In this document: positions 17,253 to 25,649 of the stretch, piece after piece
Layout: each line of letters opens with the position of its first letter
Numbering within the stretch: the first letter of the stretch is position 1
DNA from: Bernardetiaceae bacterium
Lineage (GTDB): Bacteria; Bacteroidota; Bacteroidia; Cytophagales; Bernardetiaceae
Length of the DNA: 50,496 nt
Direction: 5' to 3'
NCBI GenBank assembly: GCA_020832465.1
Contig: JAFIER010000036.1
Location: 1-50,496, forward strand
Notes under the pieces: model-generated
The model's database searches: none
Told to the model about the DNA's origin: nothing
The model's input: only the letters and a program-made list of their open reading frames with translations
Position numbers and translations under genes: made by a program

Positions 17253-17378
17253 TATAAAACCTATATATTAAAAGATTTAAGATTTTTTACACTGAATTAT
17301 AGGGTACTAAAACAGCTTTTTGCATAAAAAACCTTACTTTTGTATTACTTCTGATAATGCCTATCGCATTAGTAAGTA

Positions 17379-17405
17379 ACATTTCGTTGAGAAATGTTAT
17401 TTATA
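17379..17405. repeat. Core-2 palindrome upstream of the LptF/LptG gene
   Basis: An isolated TAACATTTC-GTTGA-GAAATGTTA hairpin 60 bp before the permease start. It resembles the core of families A and B without their ends. Confidence 0.55.
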
Positions 17406-17467
17406 TAGGTTTTGCGGGCTTAGAAACTCTACATTCTCAATATTTGCTATAGATTCTGGATTTCAAT

Positions 17468-19300
17468 ATGTTCAAAAAAATAGATAAACTTGTCGGTACA
17501 TCTTTTTTTTGGTTATTTTTTCTCACTTTTTCTGTCGTACTCTTCATCTTATTGATGGTCTTTATGTCCAAGTATTTTGAGGATTTGGTAGGTAAAGATT
17601 TAGGCTGGGATGTGCTTGGAGAGTTATTTTTTTATTTTTCAATGACGCTCGTTCCTCAGGCTTTGCCTTTGGCTATGCTACTATCCTCACTTATGACTTT
17701 TGGGAATCTGGGCGAGCATTTTGAGCTAACAGCTATAAAAAGTACGGGAATTTCGCTTGTGCGTGTACTTTTTCCGTTATCCATATTTGCAGTAGTGCTT
17801 ACCTTTGTAGCCTTTTTGTTTAATAATTATATCGTTCCGGAGGTGAACCTCAAAGCCTATAGTTTGATGTATGATGTACGTCAGAAAGAGCCTACTTTGC
17901 AGTTTCCTAAAAAAGCATTTTATAACGGCATGCCGGGTTGGAGCATTCGCATAGAAGACAAAGACGAGGACGGCGAGCGCATAACCGGGCTTATGATTTA
18001 TGACCATACGCAAAATCGCGGGAATACAGACCTTATTACTGCCGAGCGAGGACGCATGAAAACCGTGAGAAATGACCGCTATCTTATGCTGGAAGTTGAA
18101 GATGGGTATCGTTATTCGCAAAAAGAAAAACTCAATGATAAAAGGCAACTTGTGCACGGATTTGTCAGAGATAAGTTTGATAAAGCCCGTTTTATGTTTG
18201 ATTTGAGCTTTCTTACGATGCAAGAAACGTCAGAAGATCTTTTTCGCTCTAATCGCCTTATGAAAAATGTATCAGAACTTAGCTATAATGCGGATTCCTT
18301 ATACAAAGAATCTGATTCCTTGCGTTTTGGATTGTCTAAGCAAACCCATAATTATTATGATTATTTGTTCAGACAGCAACTCAAAAGCAAGGTCGAAATT
18401 CAAAAAGATAGCACAAGCGAAATTTCAAATATAGATATCAAAGAAGAAACTGATTCTGCTCAAAGAACAATAACAATTCTGCCAGAAGGTAAAATTTATA
18501 AAGACTCTATTGAAAAAGCACAGCAAAATAAGCAGAAACAAGACTCACTGCTCCTTGGACTCGGAGGGCAACCTACTACGGCAATAGATTCTACGGCAAA
18601 GATTCAAAGAAAGCCAAAGCAAGAAAATCAGTCTGCTTTTGAGTCTGATGACGTGCGCCAACAACAGCAACAACAGTACAATAACAAAAACAACAATAAA
18701 AATAAATTTTCGAACGAGAATCTTATCTCCTCTTCTAATCCAGATAGTGTTATTGCTCGTGCAAAAGCGAGGTCGCAAGAGGGCAAATACAGTTTTGATT
18801 TTGGTCCTGAAAAGTGGTCTAAGGCTTCAGCACAAACTATTTTTGATCGTGCGGTTAATAAAACAGAGGGCTTACGCAATTATGTTATGAGCAATACAGA
18901 GCGCATCGCTCGTTATGAGTATGAAGCACGTCGCACACTTATAGAGATGCACAAACGCTATACTATGGCAGTGGCTTGTTTTATCATGTTTTTGATTGGT
19001 GCGCCTTTGGGTGCAATTATCAAAAAAGGTGGCTTAGGTGTGCCAGTGCTTTTTTCTATTGTGTTTTTTATATCTTACTACGTCATGACCATTACGGGCG
19101 ATAAATGGGCAAGAGAGGAGCTTGTTTCCGTAGAGGTTGGTGCTTGGGCTGGTAATGCTATACTTTTTGCCATTGGTTTGGTGTTCTTGCAACAGGCAAG
19201 AATGGACTCACGCTTATTTGAAGCTGATATCTATTACGTTAAATATATGAAGGCCAAAAACTGGGTTTTACAGAAAATCAAAAGAAAACCTATTGGCTAA
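17468..19300 (+). CDS. LptF/LptG-family lipopolysaccharide export permease
   Basis: Predicted YjgP/YjgQ family inner membrane protein that moves LPS from the inner membrane to the periplasmic bridge with LptB and LptC. N-terminal helices lie at about 12-32, 55-80 and 98-122, followed by a large periplasmic region (about 130-500) and three C-terminal helices (about 500-580) with the family motif MFLIGAPLGAIIKKGGLGVPV. The 610-residue length is much more than the roughly 360 of E. coli; the extra is a hydrophilic insert (about 280-460) that includes a Gln/Asn-rich stretch near residues 398-415. Long versions are common in Bacteroidota. It may serve alone as both subunits, or a paralogue lies elsewhere. 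Confidence 0.85.
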   Translation: MFKKIDKLVGTSFFWLFFLTFSVVLFILLMVFMSKYFEDLVGKDLGWDVLGELFFYFSMTLVPQALPLAMLLSSLMTFGNLGEHFELTAIKSTGISLVRVLFPLSIFAVVLTFVAFLFNNYIVPEVNLKAYSLMYDVRQKEPTLQFPKKAFYNGMPGWSIRIEDKDEDGERITGLMIYDHTQNRGNTDLITAERGRMKTVRNDRYLMLEVEDGYRYSQKEKLNDKRQLVHGFVRDKFDKARFMFDLSFLTMQETSEDLFRSNRLMKNVSELSYNADSLYKESDSLRFGLSKQTHNYYDYLFRQQLKSKVEIQKDSTSEISNIDIKEETDSAQRTITILPEGKIYKDSIEKAQQNKQKQDSLLLGLGGQPTTAIDSTAKIQRKPKQENQSAFESDDVRQQQQQQYNNKNNNKNKFSNENLISSSNPDSVIARAKARSQEGKYSFDFGPEKWSKASAQTIFDRAVNKTEGLRNYVMSNTERIARYEYEARRTLIEMHKRYTMAVACFIMFLIGAPLGAIIKKGGLGVPVLFSIVFFISYYVMTITGDKWAREELVSVEVGAWAGNAILFAIGLVFLQQARMDSRLFEADIYYVKYMKAKNWVLQKIKRKPIG

Positions 19301-19418
19301 GTAGCAGTACTTAAGCACGATGCTAATTTTTTTTTGAGGTATCATCAATCACTACAGGGCATGTTCGTCAAAAATAGGCTATATTCATAAAAGCCTTAGA
19401 AATACCATAAAGGGGGGG

Positions 19419-19565
19419 GACGACAACTTTGCTAAATTAGCTCAGAAATAACATTTCTGCCAGAAATGTTATTTCTATAATTTACTAACTGTCAAAAACT
19501 AACAGTTTTCGAAAAACTGTTAGTTTTGAATCTTCCTAAGTCGATTTACCAACTTGACGTACACC
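19419..19565. mobile_element. Family A composite MITE-like element
   Basis: A 147-bp near-copy of 11860-12009 in the same orientation: ACGACAACTTTGCTAAATTA start, core-2 palindrome (19444-19476), core-1 palindrome (19495-19527) and CTTGACGTACACC end. The left terminus is altered by a G-run. An imperfect 11-bp direct repeat flanks it: CCATAAAGGGG (19405-19415) and CCCTAAAGGGG (19564-19574). It occupies the gap between the permease and lipoprotein genes. Confidence 0.78.
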
Positions 19566-19714
19566 CTAAAGGGGTGTTATACGTCAAACTGGTAAAACGG
19601 CTTAGGCAGTTCTTATACATGGTATTTGTGTGTAATTTTTGATACTTTAGGCGTAGTTGCTGCTGCGTTAGTAAAAAACTTAAACCATATTTTACACTTC
19701 AAATTTTAAATCAA

Positions 19715-20185
19715 ATGCAAAAATTATTGATTATTTTAAGCCTTATTTTTTTTATGTCATCTTGTAAAAGTAGCCAAAATGCGCAGGGCAATCTGCCTCG
19801 CGATATTGATTTTGAAAATGTATTGAATATCGCTAATGCCGGACCTGAAAGTGCGCAAAATCTTGTCATTCGCGATGCAGAGGTTTTAGAAAATATTGCT
19901 TTTCAAAGGGAAAGCCGTGCACTCAATGAAGTAGATTTTGATAAGCACATGCTTATTATGGTTGCTTCGGGGCAGAAATCTAATGGAGGGTATGGCATCG
20001 AAATTATCAAAATTACGGAGCATAAAAAATATATTAGCGTACATTATGAAAATCAAAAAGCCTCTGAAGACCAAATGGTTACTATGGCACTTGTGTATCC
20101 TGTTCATGTCGTAGCTATTCCTAAGTCTAATAAAGAAGTGCGCTTTGAGGGCAAAGATACCATTATGCAAGCACCTAACGAATAG
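19715..20185 (+). CDS. PrcB-like lipoprotein
   Basis: A 156-residue predicted lipoprotein with a short hydrophobic leader and lipobox FMSSC, giving a mature N-terminus at Cys17. The rest matches the 4559 paralogue in order: VDFDKHMLIMVASGQKSNGG, then GIEIIKITE and the closing HVVAIPKS strand, as in the PrcB C-terminal domain. The two proteins share the CKSS start of the mature sequence. The function in this organism is unknown; possibly a periplasmic partner of a protease. It stands between two family A repeats and probably has its own promoter. Confidence 0.68.
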   Translation: MQKLLIILSLIFFMSSCKSSQNAQGNLPRDIDFENVLNIANAGPESAQNLVIRDAEVLENIAFQRESRALNEVDFDKHMLIMVASGQKSNGGYGIEIIKITEHKKYISVHYENQKASEDQMVTMALVYPVHVVAIPKSNKEVRFEGKDTIMQAPNE

Positions 20186-20230
20186 TCATTATCCTGATGC
20201 GCAATGAGGAAGCGGGCTAAAAAGCTGGGG

Positions 20231-20300
20231 GCTACGTCAAGTTGGTCAATCAACTTAGATAATTTCAGAAATAACATTTCTTTGGGAAATGTTATTTCTG
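20231..20300. repeat. Partial family A element (reversed)
   Basis: Begins with the right end of family A read inwards (CTACGTCAAGTTGGT), then a core-2 palindrome with 16-bp arms (20266-20300). The distal half is missing. It lies in the nadC leader. Confidence 0.65.
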
Positions 20301-20366
20301 AGTGCGTTTTTTAAAAAAGTTATCAATTATTCATTTTTAATTTGTAGTTTACAAAAAAATTGCTTT

Positions 20367-21224
20367 ATGTACGCATATCTTGATAGTAAGAAACTCGATG
20401 AGTTTATCAATCTTGCCTTGAGCGAAGACCTCGGCGACGGCGATCATTCTACGCTCTCCTCTGTGCCTTATAATGCTGAAAAAACGGCAGAGTTGCGTAT
20501 CAAATCAGACGGTATTATTGCGGGTTTGGCATTGGCAAAAAGAATTTTTTATCAAGTAGAGCCATCACTTGAGATTGATTTTTTAAAACAAGACGGAGAT
20601 TCGGTATCTATAGGGGAGATAGCTTTTAGAGTAAGTGGCAGTGCACGTGCTATATTGAGTGCGGAGCGTTTGGTTTTGAACTGTATGCAACGTATGAGCG
20701 GTATTGCTACGCTTACGCATAAGTACGTAGGGGCTGTAAAAGGTACTCAAGCCAAGATTTTGGATACAAGAAAAACAACACCTAATGCACGCATTATCGA
20801 AAAATGGGCAGTAAAAATAGGTGGTGGTCAGAATCATAGATACGCACTTTTTGATATGATTATGCTCAAAGATAATCACGTAGATTTTGCTGGTGGAATT
20901 CGGCAGGCTATAGAAGGTGCAAATCATTATATTGCAAAACACAATAAAGACCTCAAAATAGAAATCGAGACGCGTAATTTGCAGGAGGTCAGAGAGGTCT
21001 TAGAAGTAGGAAAAGTAGATATTATTATGCTTGATAATATGTCGCCTGACCTTATGCGAGAAGCTGTTGAAATTATTGGCAAAAGATTTGAGACTGAAGC
21101 CTCTGGTGGCATTACTTTAGATACCGTAAGCGAAGTCGCACAAACAGGTGTCGATGCCATCTCGGTTGGTGCACTTACTCATTCTTATCAAAGCTTAGAT
21201 TTGAGCTTAAAAGCCATATCATAG
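20367..21224 (+). CDS. nadC: Nicotinate-nucleotide pyrophosphorylase (carboxylating)
   Basis: Quinolinate phosphoribosyltransferase of de novo NAD synthesis, making nicotinate mononucleotide from quinolinate and PRPP. The start is taken at ATG 20367 (MYAYLDSKKLDEF); the 26 codons upstream read through repeat DNA. The 285-residue product shows EDLGDGDHST at the N-terminus, the LDTRKTTPNAR substrate loop, WAVKIGGGQNHRYALFDMIM, KDNH, EIETRN, DIIMLDNMSP and EASGGI. Length and motifs are normal. It is followed 17 bp later by a SpoIIE gene on the same strand, so the two are probably cotranscribed. nadA and nadB are not in the window. Confidence 0.97.
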   Translation: MYAYLDSKKLDEFINLALSEDLGDGDHSTLSSVPYNAEKTAELRIKSDGIIAGLALAKRIFYQVEPSLEIDFLKQDGDSVSIGEIAFRVSGSARAILSAERLVLNCMQRMSGIATLTHKYVGAVKGTQAKILDTRKTTPNARIIEKWAVKIGGGQNHRYALFDMIMLKDNHVDFAGGIRQAIEGANHYIAKHNKDLKIEIETRNLQEVREVLEVGKVDIIMLDNMSPDLMREAVEIIGKRFETEASGGITLDTVSEVAQTGVDAISVGALTHSYQSLDLSLKAIS

Positions 21225-21241
21225 GGCTTGTAATTTAATTT

Positions 21242-23317
21242 ATGCGATTTATTTTCTGCTACTGCATTTTGATATTTTTTCCTGTTTTCGCTACTTTAGC
21301 GCAAGATAGGGACGCTATTATCAAGATTTTAGTGGAGAGTCTGGATACTGTAAGTAGTGATATAGAGCGTGTAGATATACTTAATGAATTGCGATATTAT
21401 CATACGCGCAATGAGTTTAACACCGCTTTAGATTACGCTAATCAGGCTTTAGTGCTTGCACAAAAAATTCAATATATTAAGGGCGAAGCCGCCGCTTACG
21501 ACGGATTAGGTGCTGTATATGAGCATTTAGGCGATTATGGCAGGGCGTTATCCTATAAAATAGAATCGCTAAAAGTATATGAATCGAATAACAATGTAAA
21601 GGGCATAGCACAAACACATAACAATATAGGTGTATTTTATTACAGACGTGAGGACTTTGAAAAATCGCTTTATCACTATGAAAAAGCCTTAGAAGTAGCC
21701 CAAGCTCTCAACGATTCTGTTGATATGGCAATATATTGGCTCAATATAGGCGAAGTACATCAAGAACTCGGCAACTTCGACCGCGCCATTGAATACGAAC
21801 TCAAAACCTTAGAAATATCTGAAAAATTTGGTATAAAAGACAATATTGCGTATGCTAAGGGCATTATTGGAAAAGTAAGGGAGGCGCAAGGTAGGCTTAT
21901 GCAAGCTGAAAAATATCAAATGGAGGCACTCAATCTTTTTGCAGAGCTCGATGATGATATGGGCGTTTTGGAATACGCATTAAGTCTCTCCGGTGTATAT
22001 TTAAAACAAAAAAATTTAGTAAAAGCAGAGCAGTATGCCCGCCAAAGTCTCGATATTGCTATTGATTTTGGTGCCAAAGATTGGATACAAAAATCTTACT
22101 TGCGTTTGGCCGAAATTAGTGAAGCGCAAGATAAAATAAGCGAGGCGTACAACTATTTTAAAAAATATGATGAAATAAAGGGGGAACTTCTCAATGAAAC
22201 CGCTTTGCTCAAAATTGCACAAGCACAAGCACTATACGAGTCTGAAAAAAGTCAAGCTCAAATTGCAGTATTGACAAAAGAAAAAGAAATAGACCAGATT
22301 AAAATCTACGGACTTGGCGCTATACTGCTCGTGATGTTGATACTTATTTTTGTGATATGGAGAGGAAGCAAACTCCGAAAAGAAGCTAATACGAAATTAA
22401 AACTTCAAAACGACAAAATCAATCTGCAAAAAGAAGAAATTGCCACACAGCATAGCAATATCGAAGAACGAAACAAAGCCTTAGAAAAGCAAAATATAAT
22501 CAATCAAATTCAAAGAAAAGAACTCGAGAAAAAAAATGAAGATATTACAGCAAGTATAGCTTATGCCAAACGCATTCAAGATGCTATTTTGCCTTCATTG
22601 ATAAATATTCAAAGGGCAATTCCAAATTCTTTTATCTTTTTTAAGCCTCGTGATATCGTATCTGGAGATTTTTATTGGTTTCATGCAAATGCTGATGGTA
22701 CGCTCATTATAGCCGCTGCAGATTGTACTGGACACGGCGTACCCGGTGCTTTTATGTCTATGATTGCCAATGATTTACTTAATAATATTATTGTACAAGA
22801 CCAATATACTAAGCCCGCTGAAATTCTTGAAAAATTACACGCTGATATTAGAAAAGTTTTAAAACAAGATGAAACCAGAAACCAGGACGGACTCGATATC
22901 GCTATTTGTGCTATTGCAGCGGATAAAAAAAGTGTTATTTTTGCTGGGGCAAAAAATCCACTGATTTTATTCGAGCAAAATCCTGATAAAGGACTTATAA
23001 AACGTAAAATTAAAGCAGATAGAAAATCTATTGGAGGTGAAAATAAAAATCTAAGTTTGAACTTTAAAAATCACTACATTACAGTAGAATACCCTACCTT
23101 TTTTTATATTTTTTCTGACGGTTTTCAAGATCAATTTGGCGGTCCTCAGAACCGTAAATATATGAGCAAGCATTTTTATACACTTTTGGAAAGTATGCAA
23201 GCACAAAAGCCCATAGAACAGGTAAAAATCCTCGAAAACGAACTCCAAGATTGGATGATGGGAACAGCCTATAAACAAATTGATGACATGCTTATCATTG
23301 GTTTTAAATTGGATTAA
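21242..23317 (+). CDS. TPR-TM-SpoIIE phosphatase
   Basis: A 691-residue paralogue of the proteins at 382 and 33910 but without a GAF domain. Order: signal peptide (about 1-20), TPR repeats (about 60-310), membrane helix (about 354-374), coiled coil (about 375-440) and SpoIIE domain (about 450-691). Metal-site motifs are intact: VSGDFYWF, ADCTGHGVPGAFMSM, FSDGFQDQFGG and a final DDMLIIGF. Predicted topology is periplasmic TPRs and cytoplasmic phosphatase. It starts 17 bp after nadC, which suggests shared transcription but no obvious functional link. It converges on the barrel gene pair, with a terminator at 23432-23463. Confidence 0.9.
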   Translation: MRFIFCYCILIFFPVFATLAQDRDAIIKILVESLDTVSSDIERVDILNELRYYHTRNEFNTALDYANQALVLAQKIQYIKGEAAAYDGLGAVYEHLGDYGRALSYKIESLKVYESNNNVKGIAQTHNNIGVFYYRREDFEKSLYHYEKALEVAQALNDSVDMAIYWLNIGEVHQELGNFDRAIEYELKTLEISEKFGIKDNIAYAKGIIGKVREAQGRLMQAEKYQMEALNLFAELDDDMGVLEYALSLSGVYLKQKNLVKAEQYARQSLDIAIDFGAKDWIQKSYLRLAEISEAQDKISEAYNYFKKYDEIKGELLNETALLKIAQAQALYESEKSQAQIAVLTKEKEIDQIKIYGLGAILLVMLILIFVIWRGSKLRKEANTKLKLQNDKINLQKEEIATQHSNIEERNKALEKQNIINQIQRKELEKKNEDITASIAYAKRIQDAILPSLINIQRAIPNSFIFFKPRDIVSGDFYWFHANADGTLIIAAADCTGHGVPGAFMSMIANDLLNNIIVQDQYTKPAEILEKLHADIRKVLKQDETRNQDGLDIAICAIAADKKSVIFAGAKNPLILFEQNPDKGLIKRKIKADRKSIGGENKNLSLNFKNHYITVEYPTFFYIFSDGFQDQFGGPQNRKYMSKHFYTLLESMQAQKPIEQVKILENELQDWMMGTAYKQIDDMLIIGFKLD

Positions 23318-23354
23318 CAAATTACTACAAAGCAGGGCGCTCAAAAAATAGGGG

Positions 23355-23413
23355 TGTACGACAATTTTGCTAAATTAGCACCGAAATAACATTTCTGTCA
23401 GAAATGTTATTTC
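23355..23413. repeat. Partial family A element
   Basis: Perfect left terminus TGTACGACAATTTTGCTAAA followed by a core-2 palindrome (23383-23413, 14-bp arms, loop GTC-type). The right half with core 1 is absent. It lies between the SpoIIE stop and the terminator. Confidence 0.7.
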
Positions 23414-23431
23414 TGGCTGTTAAATTACAAA

Positions 23432-23463
23432 AAAAGCCACTTCTCAAATAAGAAGTGGCTTTT
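23432..23463. terminator. Bidirectional intrinsic terminator
   Basis: A 13-bp stem AAAAGCCACTTCT/AGAAGTGGCTTTT with a 6-nt loop and A/T tracts on both sides, between convergent stop codons at 23317 and 23591. Confidence 0.88.
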
Positions 23464-23590
23464 GCCATTTCAATTCAACTTATCAATCTAAGCACCAACC
23501 AGTGCTTTTTTATTATTTCAACAGGTGTCTGTTGTTTATGCGCTTATTAAATAACTAAAAAGGGCTGTTATTTTTGTACTCTTACTTACA

Positions 23591-24460
23591 TCATTTCTTT
23601 TTTCCAAAATTAGCGATACCAATCGGGTGCGAAAGCTGCAAAGATATAGACGAACCTCGGGTGCGCACATCTAAGGTGTTCAAAGGCAAAGCGGGCTGTC
23701 CGAAATCCTCCTCATTCATATCTGTAAATGTATAGCGTGTATCCATAAGCGGACGCAAACCATAACGAAAAGCCAAACGCAAACCCCAAGTTTCATGATT
23801 TTTCCTCGCATGGCGAAGCTGAAAACCCACTGAGGCTTCTAACATCGGAGTCCAACTATGAAGCACCTCATTACGAGTCTCGATAGCATAAGAATGCCTG
23901 CCTATTGATATATATGTAGAGCTAACATTATTCTTGATGTATTTGGCATGAACTATTCCTAAGAGCAAACCTGCAGTAAGTTGAAAACCGCGCTTTTTAT
24001 GTCCATCTTCTAATATTTCACTATCCTTGTACCAAAGAATGCGCTCCGCGCCCAAGGCAAAATAATCTAAATAGCCCGCAGTTCGCCTTCTGTTATCGTA
24101 GGCGGTAATAATCAACGAAGGGTCATTAAATTCAAACTGGTAACGATAGCCGTAATCATAAGAGGGGGTAAAGTAACGTAAGGTAAAGTTCCAAGTATTA
24201 TTCAAGCGTAAGCCCACATCTAAGCCTATTCTAAAATTAACCCAAGGGTAATACACATTGTTGTAAGTCTCGGTAAGTACGTCCCAATATTGGGATTCAG
24301 GAAGAAAACGTTCCTCAAAAGTCCATAAGCCCATATCGGCGTATATAATAGGCTTTATAAATAATTTATAGCTATTTTGGCTATTTTCTTGGGATAGTGC
24401 AGGTACACTTGCCCATATTATCACTAAAAGACTAATAAAGGTAAATCTATAAAACTTCAT
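23591..24460 (-). CDS. Outer-membrane-barrel-like protein, tandem paralogue 2
   Basis: A 289-residue protein of unknown function. It has a signal peptide (about 1-23, ending ALSQ) and alternating aromatic strands typical of a small outer membrane barrel, for example WNFTLRYFTPSYDYGYRYQFEF and WGLRLAFRYGLRP. It shares its frame with the neighbour that ends 2 bp upstream: a FIKP-type start, a WNF(T/S)L(R/G)Y strand, a (F/Y)GL/GINL(A/I)(F/Y)R(Y/Q)GL strand and RGSSISLQLSHPI at the end. It is clearly a tandem duplicate. No enzymatic motif was seen. It ends at the terminator 23432-23463. Confidence 0.65.
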   Translation of the reverse strand: MKFYRFTFISLLVIIWASVPALSQENSQNSYKLFIKPIIYADMGLWTFEERFLPESQYWDVLTETYNNVYYPWVNFRIGLDVGLRLNNTWNFTLRYFTPSYDYGYRYQFEFNDPSLIITAYDNRRRTAGYLDYFALGAERILWYKDSEILEDGHKKRGFQLTAGLLLGIVHAKYIKNNVSSTYISIGRHSYAIETRNEVLHSWTPMLEASVGFQLRHARKNHETWGLRLAFRYGLRPLMDTRYTFTDMNEEDFGQPALPLNTLDVRTRGSSISLQLSHPIGIANFGKKK

Positions 24461-24462
24461 AC

Positions 24463-25302
24463 TTATTTAGATTTGGAAGGTAAACGCATCAAATAAATAG
24501 GACAAGTAAGCCGAATGGCAAGAGATGAGCCCCGACTGAAAGACTGCACTTCATAATGTGTTATATTATCACGATTGCTGTAAGTTGCTATATATTGAAA
24601 ATAATGTTGGCGAAAACGATTAAGCCCTTGGCGATAAATGAGGTTAATCCCGAAGGTCTCTCTATTTTTACGATTTGCAAACTGAAAACCAAAGCCCACT
24701 TCAAAAGAAGTGCCTAAGGTACGAAGACGGTGGCTATGAATATCGTAGTTTAATATAATAGATGAAAGTGGTGGTGGTGAATAAAAATTAGATTCACCAC
24801 GTAAAACCATGGATTCTGGTTCGTTAAAAAGCTCACCACTCAGCATAAAACCCGCCGAGCCAACGAGCTTAAAATGTCGCCCCCTGTATAGTTTTTTACT
24901 AAAAAAGGCATATTCTGCGTTCACACTCAAATGCTGCATATAACGACCTTGACGAGGTCCGCCAGAACTCATTTTATCGTTACTGCGTGTAGCGAAACCG
25001 TTATACTGCGTAAGCCCCCGATGATAGCCAAGGCTAAACTTCCATTTTTCGTCTAAGGCTACGCCTACTTGCAAGGCGTATTGATAAGCGGGGAATGCAA
25101 TCTCGAAAATCTCATGACTATCTGGCGGTAAAGCAATCATTTGCGTTTCCCAAAAGCAAAGCTCAAAAGGTGATAAAGCTGGGCGAATAAATAAAACTGG
25201 ACTCTTTTTGCGCACCTCCTCGCCCTGTTCCGATTGTCCATGCACCGCACTTATAAAACTACTACATAGCAGTAAGAACAAAAAGAAAAGTTTTTGTTTC
25301 AT
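24463..25302 (-). CDS. Outer-membrane-barrel-like protein, tandem paralogue 1
   Basis: A 279-residue protein with the start at ATG 25302 (MKQKLFFLFLLLC), which begins a good signal peptide ending AVHGQ; the frame extends 7 codons further. The mature part is rich in Tyr/Phe/Arg and looks like a beta barrel. It aligns by eye along its length with the 23591 protein (FIRPALSP, WKFSLGYHRGL, FGINLIYRQGL, SRGSSLAIRLTCPI). The two genes are only 2 bp apart and on the same strand. Probably a Bacteroidota-specific envelope protein; no function is suggested by motifs. Confidence 0.65.
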   Translation of the reverse strand: MKQKLFFLFLLLCSSFISAVHGQSEQGEEVRKKSPVLFIRPALSPFELCFWETQMIALPPDSHEIFEIAFPAYQYALQVGVALDEKWKFSLGYHRGLTQYNGFATRSNDKMSSGGPRQGRYMQHLSVNAEYAFFSKKLYRGRHFKLVGSAGFMLSGELFNEPESMVLRGESNFYSPPPLSSIILNYDIHSHRLRTLGTSFEVGFGFQFANRKNRETFGINLIYRQGLNRFRQHYFQYIATYSNRDNITHYEVQSFSRGSSLAIRLTCPIYLMRLPSKSK

Positions 25303-25407
25303 GATATAAAATAGGTTTAACATGACTTAGTAAGCCAGTAGCACTTGTGCAATGCTACTGGCTTAAAAATAAATAGATTAGTTACAACAACCTGGCAGCT
25401 TGATAAT

Positions 25408-25560
25408 GAAGCTGTTTAAAAACATTTCTTAAAACGCAATAAAATTAGCTTTTACAATAGCCACAGCTCTACATTTACTTGTGTGCTTTTGTAAGGCATT
25501 TTTCAACCACCCCTTAGTCCCCTCCTTGAAAAGGAGGGGAGTTTTGAGCTGGCTTAGCAA
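25408..25560. repeat. Family C element (reversed, truncated)
   Basis: Reverse-orientation copy of the right two thirds of 14473-14698: the GAAGCTGTTTAAAAACATTT end, TTTTACAATAGCCAC, then the CAACCACCCC and CCCCTCCTTGAAAAGGAGGG palindrome. The far end is replaced. It is followed at 25587-25613 by the AACGAAGCTCCAGCTTCGTT palindrome, as also seen downstream of the 14473 copy. Confidence 0.7.
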
Positions 25561-25649
25561 TCATATTTGTTTGAGAATTTGTGCGCCTGTAGTAACGAAG
25601 CTCCAGCTTCGTTATAGACTTCCGAAGCTGGTACAGGTTTTGTGTGGTT

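Noticed and set aside
18655-18715. CAA/AAC-rich tract as a tandem repeat
   Set aside because: It encodes the Gln/Asn-rich insert of the permease and is irregular, so it is coding low complexity and not a separate repeat element.
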